NCBI GenBank assembly: GCA_029204045.2
Contig: JAQNDB010000570.1
Span: forward strand, 1-64,000
Reading direction: 5' to 3'
Source: Tillandsia leiboldiana
Lineage: Eukaryota > Streptophyta > Magnoliopsida > Poales > Bromeliaceae
DNA: 64,000 nucleotides
The notes beneath the pieces are model-generated. The model saw nothing but the letters and a program-made list of their open reading frames with translations, was not told where the DNA came from and did no database searches. The translations under genes and the position numbers were made by a program. This document shows positions 43,385-53,301 of the stretch, piece after piece (position 1 is the stretch's first letter; each line of letters opens with the position of its first letter).

Positions 43385-43654
43385 GATGCCACACCGTTGA
43401 TACACGGTGGTGATGCCACACCGTTGATACACGATGTTGATGCCACACCGTTGATACACGGTGGTGATGCCACACCGTTGACACACGGTGGTGATGCCAC
43501 ACCGTTAATACACGGTGGTGATGCCACACCGTTGACACACGGTGGTGATGCCACACCGTTGATACACGGTGGTGATGCCACACCGTTGATACACGGTGGT
43601 GATGCCACGATGTTGGTGCACGGCAGTGATGCCACGTTGTAGGTACACAACGGT
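43385..43654 (+). repeat. Tandem array of ten 27-bp hairpin units
   Basis: Exact 27-bp period, units starting at 43385, 43412 and so on to 43628. Most units contain the arms CACCGT and ACGGTG around a 6-nt loop TGATAC (variants TGACAC, TAATAC). The last unit has arms CGTTGT and ACAACG. The + strand encodes (DATPLIHGG)n by virtue of the period. A single homologous unit without expansion lies in element C at 23585-23611. There are no spacers, so this is not a CRISPR array. Confidence 0.92.
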
Positions 43655-44394
43655 GAGAGTTTTTGGATGCTTCAGACTTTTGACCGCGAGTTTGGGCATC
43701 AGCTTTATGATCGCCTTGCGAGCCAGTTTTCAGTCTCGTTCACCGACGGTTTGGTCCCCGTCAGGGTGTTCTTTTTTTAGTTGAGGGATCGACTTCGACT
43801 CGTGGGTCCGTTGGGGTTATGATAGCATGTTGAGTGACCAACTGTGGCATGAGATTGTGTCTCTTGAGGATCCCTTTTGAGGGTAGCCTGCAGTTGTGTA
43901 GTCCACTCGGGTGGTTTTGGATCGGGAAGTAACCGAGTGAAGACCCCAGCTTATTGGATTCGTTTCCTTATTGGATGAATGTGTGGGTATACTTCGGGTC
44001 GTCTTGTTGGGGTTGGCACCATGATGTGGTTTGGTGCGTGTTGCACTAGTGGTTATTTCAGTTTCCCCCAGCCGGTTATTGGAGTCCCTTTGGTATTTCA
44101 CGTCTCAGCTCAGCAGTGATGTGTTTTTCCTCGCCCGTGATTGACTTGCCCCTTTGAGATATGTGATTGTTGGAGTACGAGGGACGCCCGTTGCAATTTC
44201 TGGCTCGAGAGATGAGAGAATTGCACATCGGGCCATACCGTACGTGTTGTTGTTGTTGTTGCGGAGTAATCACGGGGAGTGAGTGGTGTTTCGGTAGCTG
44301 GAGGCGTATTGATGGATACCTACCCGTGGTATTTGTGACTCCTGATGGACTTGATTTAGTTTCGAGGACGAAACTTTCTTTTAGTGGGGGAGGA
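43655..44394 (+). other. Degenerate 3' internal region of element H, ending in PPT
   Basis: Shares patches with the C interior, including GGTGAGAG just after the hairpin unit and GGAGTACGAGGGACG before the integrase end (LAREMREL, about 44200). A TTG/TGT microsatellite is at 44245-44262. The region ends with the conserved gypsy pol tail and the PPT TAGTGGGGGAGGA (44382-44394). No intact gene. Confidence 0.7.
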
Positions 44395-45606
44395 TGTGAG
44401 GTCCCGGAATCCCCCGCGTAGGGCTTGCTGGTTGTTGAGCAGCTTTTAGTGGCCTTTGGGAGTGTTTGTGCGCGTGTCGGGCCCGAGAATTGGATTTGTG
44501 GTGCAATTTGGGTTTTAGTTGCATCACTGGAGGCCTGCGTGGTGTGTCGGTAGTGGTTGCGCGCATTTTGGACTCAAGTGTTGGACTTTGGGCTTAAAAG
44601 GAGATCCCGTGGGAATTTGGAGGACCCGTCGGGTGTTTAGAAGTGGTTTCGAGCGATTCAGATGTCAAAATTGGACTCCGAGCGAAGTTTGGATAAAGTA
44701 TTACCTCTCCGGTCGCCTTCGGGAATTTTTAGAGTTGGAATTTGGCAAATCGGACTTCAGAAATGGACCCGGCGCGAAAATCGGATCGAGTGGGCATTCG
44801 GCAAAATTTTGGTTGAGAATTTGGAGAAATGGACATCGTTTTTGGATTCAGCGCGCGAAATCGTTGAGAATGGGCTATTTACTTGTTTGTTTTGGAGCCC
44901 GGTTGAAGTGCTCGTTTTTCGAGGCAACGCGGCATGAATCTCGAGGCGTGGCTCGATGGCACGGAATTCGAGGCAGCGGCACGCGGATCGAGGGCGCGGC
45001 AGGCGCGCGGGGAGACGCGCCTTCGGCGGGGGTCGTGCGGGGGCCGCCACGTGGCGGGCCCCCGTTGGCGGCCGCGCAGGCACGGGGACACGCGCCCGTG
45101 TGGCGCGCGCGTGTCCCGCGCCTGGCACAGGCGCGGTGTAACGCGCCCGTGTGGCGGGCGCGTTACCGTGCGCCACGTGGCGCAGTGGGCGCGCGCGTTG
45201 ACCGGGTGCGCGCGCCCATTTCCTGTGGACCGGTGTTTGGGGCTCCCCATTGGTAGCCGCCGTGGACCGGACCCGTGGACCGGGTCCGTGGACCAACCCC
45301 ATTTTTCTCTTTTTTCTTCTTCTTCTTCTTTCTCCCCCGAGCGCTATTTCTCCTCCTTTTCTTTTCCTTCTTCTTCACCCGAGCGAGAGGGAGTTTGAGG
45401 AGGGGATTTGTGGGTGGTGCGGCGGTGCGTTGTGGACCTCGTGGAGCGTGCGCGGGGTTCCGATGGGAGCGTTTCGGCGGCGGCGGCGCAGTCGGGTGGG
45501 TCCCGTGTGTTAATTTTAAGACGTTTTTGGCACAGTTTGGGATGTTCGTTTGGACTGTAATTAACCCCTTGTTCTTATCTGTGTTAGGGACTGTGTTTTT
45601 CTGCAC

Positions 45607-45830
45607 CGTTTTGCGTGCGGTCCCCGACGGCGTGCTCCGTTTTGCATGCGGACTCCGTTTTGCGTGCTTATTCCGGTTCCGTGCACCATTTTGCGTGCGG
45701 ACTCCGTTTTGCGTGCGGACTCCGGCACCGTGCACCGTTTTGCGTGCGGACTCCGGCATCATGCACCGTTTTGCGTGCGGACTCTGTTTTGCGTGCGGAC
45801 TCCGGCACCGTCCTCCGTTTTGCGTGCGGA
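45607..45830 (+). repeat. Degenerate tandem repeat of GTTTTGCGTGCGGACTCCG
   Basis: About ten copies of a 19-30-bp unit in the H LTR. The ORFs across it (FACGLR/CVRTP) are by-products of the repeat. Confidence 0.85.
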
Positions 45831-47617
45831 TCGCGTGGAGGCCAATTGCAAGTGTCTACGAGCAATTGGTGGCAAATCGAGGTGGGTGGCCTTATCTCCA
45901 AGTTTTATGGACTTTACCATAATTCTACTGATGTAGGTCTATGCATGATAGTTTATTTTCTTGTGTAGCATGATAGATTGTAGGAATTGTTATTCCTTTT
46001 ATCATCTGTTAATATAATTATTTTGAAACTTGACCTAGCACCCCCGTCATATGTTGCATGTGTAACCAGACGTGTAGAAAACCCTCACTTGGTCTAGGGT
46101 TATTTATGTTTTGAACACCCACACTGTTTTCTATTCCTAGACATAGTGTTATCCTCGCCCGGGTAGTGGGCCGAGAGGTCGGGACTGTCTTTTAGTGTGG
46201 GATGCGTTTGCACTCGTGCTTGGGAGCAGAGTGGAGTCTGGTGGTTGTTGTGGGTTGCTTGTCTGTGCCGGGAGTCGTTTGGGTAAACGGTAGTCCCGGG
46301 AGGTTTTGTATCCCTGTTGTGCTGTCGTGGGAGGGAGCCGTTGAGCAGACGGTGGTCCCGGGCCGTCGAGTATCTTCCGGTTAGTGATGTTGGGAACCGT
46401 TGGGGTTAACGGTGGTCCCAGGTCGTTGAGTGTTGTCCGACCAGTACTGTTAGCCTGAGTTGTGGGTCGTTCCTGGCTGTGGAGTACCTCCAGCCAGTGT
46501 TCTTTGTGCTGCGAGCTGTTGGAGAGGCTAGTGTCTCGTGTTTCGTGTGAGCTGATCAGCTGAGTCGTCGAGAGTGCTCCGACTGTTGTGCGGGATATTT
46601 GGGGATCTTGAGTCCTACCGTTCTGGGAGTGAGCGTGGATTTTGACTATAGCCTGCTTATGCCAATTTGTGATACTCTATGCCGCGCCGTTTTCCTCAGT
46701 TGGAGTCGCGCCACCTGAGATACCGCTGTGGATACGATGGTTGGCCTCTTGAGGCAGTTTTCCGCAGTGGAGGCAACGATGGGCCTGTTGAGGCAGTTTA
46801 GCACGAGGGATGAGTTAGTCGGACAGGACGCCCCACGTAAATCCCGTCCTCATGTGGATGTGTGGTAGTGGGCAGGTGCGTTCCTAGTCGACAGGCGCAG
46901 GCTTGACTGGACCCTATGAGCAGTCAGTTCGATTGGGTCTATTGAGCACCTTGGGTGCGAGTGGTCTCTTTCGCTTTCATCTGTTCCACTTTTTGAGCAT
47001 CTAGATAGAGGCATGGTAGCTGTAGAGTAGCTCCAGCTTTTCTTGTTCAGATTTCATTGCACTGTTATCTTTTGCCTCTAGTAGACTTAGTGGGCAGACC
47101 GTTGGGCTTGTTGACGGCACCCACTGAGAACTACTGTGGGAAGTTGTTCTCACACCCGTCGTGGTGTCTTTTTCCCCAGGAACTTCTTCTCCTGTTCCTG
47201 TTGCTCCAGTTGCTGATCCTTCTGACCGAGGCGAGGGAGTCGCGAGCTAGTTCCCTACCCGTCGTTGGAGTGTAGCGGTACCCCTTCAGAGGAGAGCTTC
47301 AGTAGATTAGTTTACTTCTTTTTCCTCTGTTGAGAGACCTTTGTTGTGAGGTATAGAGTTGTACTTAATTTTACAGTTTGAGAGAATGATGTAGTGAGGA
47401 TATTTTTGTAGTGAGAGCTTGTACACCGATGTACTTTATTGGAGATATCTCCCTTTTGAGTTTTGTATCAGAGGACTTTTTATACGATCGTATTTGGGAG
47501 ATGGATATTGTATTTATTTTCGGTTGTGCAGTATTTGGATTTCAGTTTTTAGTCGTTACTTTCAGCTCTGATATCTGTATACTGTAGTTGATTCTTTTTG
47601 CAGGTTAGACGCTTCGT

Positions 47618-47639
47618 CTGTACGGCAGTTTCCGTACAG
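47618..47639 (+). other. U5 hairpin in the H LTR
   Basis: Perfect 8-bp arms CTGTACGG and CCGTACAG around the loop CAGTTT, 54 bases from the LTR end and identical in E. In C and F the arms differ but still pair. Confidence 0.85.
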
Positions 47640-47692
47640 ATGGCGGATCTATTAGCGAGCCCGGGTCGCAGTTTCGACCCCGGGGCGTGACA

Positions 47693-48216
47693 ATCAGGCC
47701 GAGCGTGGGGCCATGGGGCGCACCCGTACTCTTCGTGCGAAAGATGGACGGTAGTTTACGTTTGTGCATCGACTACCGGGAGATAAACAAAGTCACAGTG
47801 AAAAATAAGTACCCCTTGCCTCGGATTGACGATCTGTTTGACCAATTGCAAGGAGCAACGGTGTTCACTAAAATTGATCTACAATCGGGCTATCATCAAC
47901 TTAGGGTTCGGGGTGAGGATATACCTAAGACGGCGTTTCGAACTCGATACGGCCACTACGATTTTACGGTTATGCCGTTTGGGCTTACGAATGCTCCAGC
48001 AGCATTCATGGACATGATGAACAGGATCTTCAGACCATACTTGGACTAGTTCGTGGTGGTCTTCATTGACGACTTTCTGATCTATTCTCGTACGGTCGAG
48101 GAGCATGAGGGACATTTACGGGTGATTCTTCAAACTCTCAGGGACCAAAGATTGTGTGCCAAACTCAAAAAGCGTAAGTTCTGGCTTCACGAGGTAGGCT
48201 TTCTGGGAACACATTA
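47693..48216 (+). pseudogene. Reverse transcriptase of gypsy element G, first part
   Basis: Frame from 47693 gives IRPSVGPWGAPVLFVRK, LCIDYREINKVTVKNKYPLPRIDDLFDQL, KIDLQSGYHQL, GLTNAPAAFMD, then a stop (PYLD*) before FVVVFIDDFLIYSR (catalytic FIDD present). It ends at FLGTH, where the solo LTR is inserted with TSD CATTA. The element continues at 50545-50581 and 60558-61108. Confidence 0.9.
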
Positions 48217-50544
48217 TGTAATATCATGACTTTTTCTGTACTCTTTTATTTACCTGTTAATAAAGTATTCGTTAGGGGGAGATGAATAAGCGAGTTTTCT
48301 TGAGTTGATCGTCATGATTTGCGGGTATTTTTATGATAGAGCCCGAAAAACGGTGAACGGCAATGCGACCAGATCTGAAATCTGACTTACGGATCTTCCA
48401 GAATGGGGTTTTGAGGGTCCCGGTATCCGTAGTCTGCGCCGGAATCCGTGCTAAGTGTTTGGCACGCTTTTCGAGGAGATTGGGACTTATCTTTTAATAG
48501 ATAAATATCCGGATTGGGGATTTATCTTTTAATAGATAAATATCCCAATTTAGGGGTTTTATTCGTACGTACAAAGAAAGAAAATTATTTTCCTCTAAAG
48601 AAAAGAAAACCCTAACCGGAGAGAAAAGAGGGAAAAAGAATAGGGAATCCCGATCGTCTCCGATCAACGTGTCGGAAGCCGGCAGCGTGAACGGATCGTC
48701 TTCTCCGAAAGATCGAGGTAAGAGGCATTCAATTCTCGTGCTTTCGTTGGGCATTTTGGTTTTAGGGTTTCGTCGTTCGTCCCGTCGCCGCCGCAACGCC
48801 CGGGCGAACCGTCGCCGCCGCGATGCCCGGGAGGACCGCCGTCGCGCGGGATGGCACCGCGCGGGCGCTGCCCGCAGGCAGCGCACCGCACGGCGGAGGC
48901 GCCGCTCGGGGCGCCGCCTGCAGGCTGCGCGCACCGCGCGGGCTGTCGCCGCCCGCGGGCCGCGCTCACCCGCGCAAGCCGGTGACGCGGGGGGCGCCGC
49001 CCACAGGCGGCGCACACCCGCGCGGGTTGGTGCCGCGCGGGGCGCCGCCCGCACGCTGCCCGCGAGCAGTGGGGCACCGCCCGCAGACAGCACGCGGCCG
49101 CGCGGGGCTGGTGCCCACGCTGGGTTGTTCCGCAACACACGCCGCGCGGGGAAAACTCGCCCTGCGGGGTTGTCAGGCTCTACCGTCCGGTTGCTTTGTC
49201 CACCCGTGCGTTTCCTAGTTCGGTTCTCTACTCGGGTGGTCTGGGTTTTCAAATTAAGTGTTACTGATGTTTCCTGTTGGGACTTTTAGGGGCCCGGGAA
49301 TCGTGCAAGGGCGCAGGGCGGTTTCAGGTGTTCCGTTCGACGCAACTTAAGGTGGGTACCTTCGTCGATGTTTTGAAGTAAAGTTTCAGCATGTAATAAG
49401 TAAGAGTAAAGTAGATGTGCCAATTGTTGTTCTCTAACCCTTTTTTTTACATGAGTATCCCTCTTAATTACTATCTGTGGCGACTGGATGTCGCGGTGAT
49501 TCTCGGTTTTATGCTTATGGCTGCTTACACGCACACCAGCGATTTTGCCACTGCATCGGTGTACTTTTCCGGAGAGGTGGTACGTTGACCCGTGTACCCC
49601 ACAAGGTGATGTAGTGGGGACCTCTCGCGGTTACTTAAGGTGCCGCACAAGTACCGTAAAGGGGTTAATAGCACCAAGGTGCGAGCAAGGTGTCTCTTTT
49701 CGCTGGGGGTCTTTAGACCTTCCGGCAGGTGTTTCGTTTTGATTAAACAGGGGGTATTGTGGACTCATGAGGGAGAGTTTGGATGCTCTGGTTTATCGGT
49801 TTGCTTTTTTTCAGTACTTATAGCATTGTATGTGTTTTACATCTACCTCTTACTCTTTTTATCACAGACTTCCCACACTGTGACAAGTCCGTTCAGGGGT
49901 GGGATTCGGGACGGCAGTGAGTCTACGATTAAGGGACTTTAGCTCCGTTTGGGGGTTGGTGACTTTTATCTTACTTACTTTCTGGTTATCTCGGTTAGTT
50001 AGTATGTGATTGCTTTTATTGTGGAATAATGTGGATGTTGAAATGGACTTTCGACTCCGTGATGGACCGTTTTTCATTATGCTTCTATTAGGCTTCGCGT
50101 GCGGCAGTTTTTAAAACAAAAGGTAATTGCGAAAACGATTTCAAAACTAAGTGTCGTGTGGGCACTGTCTTACAAATCTGTGGATTTATCCTTTCAACGT
50201 TATATTGCCGTTCGGAAAAGAGATTGTGAAAACGTTTTAAAAATCTAGTGTCGTGTTGACACCGTTTTGGCAAACCCGTGGCTTTATCCTGTCAAACTTG
50301 TGTTGGTATTAGTAGATGTGATTGATTGTGATTCTTTTCTTTGGTCCTCATCTTGTCTGTTGTGGTTAAAGTGCAAATCATGATTGTGATGCCGTACATA
50401 TGCAAAGGAGACTCTGTCCATTTGTGGGGTGAGTTTGTATATGTGGCGGGTCTGGCACGTACCGGAGGGTGGGGTTTGTTTCAATAAAAAAAAAAAAGAA
50501 AAATGCATACGTTTTTCGCTTATTTAAACCTCCAGGGCGTGACA
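48217..50544 (+). mobile_element. Solo LTR of a long-LTR gypsy family related to Z
   Basis: Starts TGTAATATC and ends GGGCGTGACA, 2,328 bp, flanked on both sides by CATTA (48212-48216, 50545-50549). No internal sequence remains. It shares patches with the Z LTR (for example 48415-48480 with 4425-4475, 49530-49630 with 6080-6170, and the GTGTCGTGTG units). The very GC-rich middle (48775-49150) keeps long frames open on both strands by composition, and I do not call genes there. Confidence 0.92.
48487..48540 (+). repeat. Duplicated hairpin with TTATCT/AGATAA arms
   Basis: Two copies (48487-48504 and 48521-48540) of TTATCT and AGATAA around TTTAAT, the second extended by one pair, lying 34 bp apart in the solo LTR. 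Confidence 0.75.
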
Positions 50545-50581
50545 CATTATCTCTGCAACAGGAATTGCGGTAGACCCCAAG
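50545..50581 (+). pseudogene. Short RT piece of gypsy element G between two insertions
   Basis: Codes for ISATGIAVDPK, which continues the RT fragment ending at 48216 and precedes the part resuming at 60558. It is bounded by the TSD CATTA of the solo LTR and CCAAG of element E. Confidence 0.88.
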
Positions 50582-50929
50582 TGTAGAGTTCCGGAGCTTC
50601 GGGCAGTGTGCCGACTCCACGGGGCAGCCTGGTATTGTGGAAATACCTTCAGCAGTTTATGTTTGTATTTACAGAGAGGTTCGGGTGGTCCCGGAGCGAC
50701 GCGGAAGTCTTTTTGAAGGAAAGTGAGTTGGCGTCGGCTTTAGAGCTTGCGGGTCGAGCTGGGGCTTCTTGGATGGTTTTGATGTGAGTTGAACCCTTGG
50801 GACATGTGTAATATGTTTTTACAGGGGTGTTCGGTTGGTTTCGGGGTGATGCGGAAGTCCCGAGGCGAGAAAGTGAGTTGACGGGGCGATTCTGGAGATT
50901 TTCGAGCTGTTTCTGGGAGTTTTGGGTGG

Positions 50930-51003
50930 CTGGTTCCGGAACCAGGTGCTTGGTTCCGGAACCAGGGGCTGTGTACCGGTACCAAGTGGGTGGTACCGGT
51001 ACA
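50930..51003 (+). promoter_or_regulatory. Cluster of CCGG-centred palindromes in the E LTR
   Basis: CTGGTTCCGGAACCAG (50930-50945, perfect 16 bp), TGGTTCCGGAACCA (50951-50964), and GTACCGGTAC twice (50973-50982 and 50993-51002). The latter two lie within a 13-bp inverted repeat, TGTACCGGTACCA and TGGTACCGGTACA. The cluster ends about 90 bp upstream of a TATA-like box. Copy in the 3' LTR at 58481-58554. Confidence 0.75.
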
Positions 51004-52930
51004 CAGGCACAGGGGGAGCCCGATATGGCCCGGACTTGCACAGTAAACCGAGGTATGGGCTTCTTCTGTTCCAACTACTCCCGCGTTGATTTTTATACCC
51101 CTCAACACAGCTCCCTCACCCTTATCTCATCCCTTATCCATCCTCCTCCATTCCTTGCTGCCTGAGAAGAAGAAGAAGAGGAGGAAGTAGAGGAGAAGAA
51201 GCAGGGAGTCCTGGTTCGTGCTGCTTGAGGGTGTTGACCGGGTCAACCTGCGCACGCGAGGAGCAAATTGAGGTAAATTGATTGTTGGAGATTGTGGATT
51301 TGGACTCTTTGATTCTCCTCTTGGGTTTTATTGTTGGATTTGAATGGTAATTTGAGTTAATTTCTATCCTTGCTCTCTCCCTGTGCTCTCGGGCTGCATG
51401 CATGCAGAGGGATTACTGTGCAAATCCGCAACTCTACGCATGCTTGATTCGTGGACTGGAGTGATCGGATTGAGCTGAGATTTTTATGGTGGCCTAGCTG
51501 GGTGCTGTGGAGGTTGTTTGGAGCTCCGTGGATTTTTCCGAGACGCGCGACGGTGCGCGCGCGCGCGAGAGGCGCAGTTCAGTTTTTCGTCAGATTGCGC
51601 CCGTTTCTTCACCGATTTCGGCGCGGCCTTCGGAAAGCATTTGAGGTGGGTTGGATTTTCTTCGAAAAATTGTGGAATGCCCTCTAATGCTTCAGAACGC
51701 ACTTTGATCATGTCAAAACTGTATATTTTAGCTGTTAAATGATCTGATAGTTGCCTAGAAAATTATAGAAATATTATCTGAACCCCAGAGTATTTTTAGT
51801 GGACTCTTGACATTATATGACACTAGACTGTGTACTTGGTTGGCCTCATTTAAGCTCCCGAACCGTTTTAAAAATCCGAATGCTTGTTTTATTGGAAAAC
51901 CGACTTTTAAAAATGGTTTTAAAATGTCTGAGGGTTCTAGTGATGCTGCATGGGTTCGGGGAGCATGTTCTCTCGTGCCGGGGGGCCGAGGAGAGTTTGG
52001 TTGTTTATTACAGCCTTTCTGTGGCTTTTTGAGTTTTACTAGTGTCATTGGGGGTTCTATTTGAGCACTTCAGATTCAGTCGTGGAGTTTACTCCGACCT
52101 TGACATGAGTGTGTGTCGTGTATCCACTGTGTTTCCGATCTATTTGATCGTGGATTATAGCCTGCTGAGCCTGGCATGTTTGCCAGTTATGAGATACTTT
52201 AGATACTTGAGTTCGGTGGGGTCGCTCCCCTCGAGCTACGCCCCGGGTGCGATGATGATACCGAGCCTGACGAGGCTGCGATGAGTTACTGAGAGTCCTT
52301 GAGGGACACCCTACGTAAGTCCGTTCCTCCGGGATGTGCGGCAGTAGATGAGCGCAGGCTTGACTTTATCTTGACTGGTCCAAAGAGGACAGTCATTGAG
52401 ATTTGGGTGAGATGTGTGAGTGAGTTGCACTGCATGTTCATAGATGAGTGTTTTTCCTTTGAGCATATGTAGAGGCATATAGAGATAGATTTCCAGTTTT
52501 CATATCTATCTATCTATCTATTTGTTTACCTTTTTGTGCCTCCGGTGGACTTAGTGGGCATACCGTGTGCTTTGAGGACGGTACCCACTGGGAACTACCT
52601 TTGCAGTAGTTCTCACACCCGCTGCGGTGCAGGTTTTCCTGAGGCAGCTGCTCCGACTCCTTCCCGTGCGGAGTCTTCAGATCGAGGTAAGGGCGTGGCC
52701 GACTAGTCGCTTACCCGAGTCAGTTTAGTGGAGTGGTAGCAGTACCCTTTTGAGTTTCCACTTTTGTAGAGTGAGATTTTGAGAGGTATTATCTTTGTAT
52801 CTTGAGGACAGCTTGTATCTTGGATTTTATTTACTCTAGTACAGTTGTTCTTTTTCCTTTCTATAGCATGTACTTACTTTTGCTCTGATATCTGTTAGCT
52901 ATAGATTTATTTGCAGGGTAGACGCTTCGT

Positions 52931-52997
52931 CTGTACGGCAGTTTCCGTACAGATGGCGGATCTGTTAGCGAGCCCGGGTCGCAGTTTCGACCCCGGG
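52931..52997 (+). other. U5 hairpin pair with shared CAGTTT loop (E 5' LTR)
   Basis: First hairpin: arms CTGTACGG (52931-52938) and CCGTACAG (52945-52952). Second: GGGTCG (52976-52981) and CGACCC (52988-52993), extended by CCC/GGG after a bulged C. Both loops are CAGTTT. They end 8-50 bases before the LTR terminus, close to the PBS in genomic RNA. Confidence 0.8.
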
Positions 52998-53013
52998 GCG
53001 TGACAGATTAGAG

Positions 53014-53026
53014 TGGTATCAGAGCC
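53014..53026 (+). other. Primer-binding site of chromovirus E
   Basis: TGGTATCAGAGCC, eight bases after the LTR end, complementary to initiator tRNA-Met. Confidence 0.95.
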
Positions 53027-53301
53027 TAGGTTTATAGGTCATTGAGGACTTAGAGACCCTAGGCTTTTTGGCTGGACAGTAGGTTGACTATCGAGAGAGA
53101 CGTGATTTCTGCGAGAGTCATGATTGAGTTATAACTCCCCCAGGGGTTTGGGGTGAGTAATTTTGCATGTTTATTCTCTAAAGGGGACATGTCGGCTGCA
53201 GACGACATTACGCTTTAGAATGGGTAACATGTATAGACTCTCGTTTGATTGGGTTGAGCGATTCTTGGTCCTGATGTTCGGTTTTGATTTCAGGATTTGC
53301 G

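Larger units (their letters stand above)
44395..47692 (+). mobile_element. LTR of gypsy element H
   Basis: 3,298 bp from TGTGAGGTCCC to GGGGCGTGACA. It follows the H PPT, so it is a 3' LTR. It is related to C's LTR (same ends, same stretch near 46380) and to F (61109-63475 on the other strand). U5 hairpins at 47618-47639 and 47661-47683. It is joined directly to RT of element G at 47693. No second LTR and no left-hand TSD partner are present in the window. Confidence 0.88.
50582..53005 (+). repeat. 5' LTR of chromovirus E
   Basis: Begins TGTAGAGTTCCGG, ends GGGGCGTGACA. Contains four CCGG-centred palindromes (50930-51003), a TATA-like ATTTTTATACC (51090-51100), a GAA-rich run near 51167, a TCTA microsatellite near 52502-52522 and the U5 hairpins (52931-52952 and 52973-52997). 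Confidence 0.96.

Noticed and set aside
43379..43642. 87-codon ORF of (DATPLIHGG)n
   Set aside because: The frame is open because the period is divisible by three and the unit lacks stops. The minus strand is open too. No start context or homology.
43385..43654. CRISPR-like array of 27-bp repeats
   Set aside because: Units are directly contiguous without spacers, and the sequence is inside a plant retrotransposon remnant. It is a minisatellite.
44519..45922. ORFs of 199-245 codons in the H LTR
   Set aside because: Compositional (GC-rich and TTC-rich) and repeat-derived. They lie between well-defined LTR ends.
48669..49289. 206- and 252-codon ORFs on opposite strands in the solo LTR
   Set aside because: Very GC-rich alanine/arginine frames produced by degenerate GGGCGCCGCCC-type repeats. 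No domain seen.
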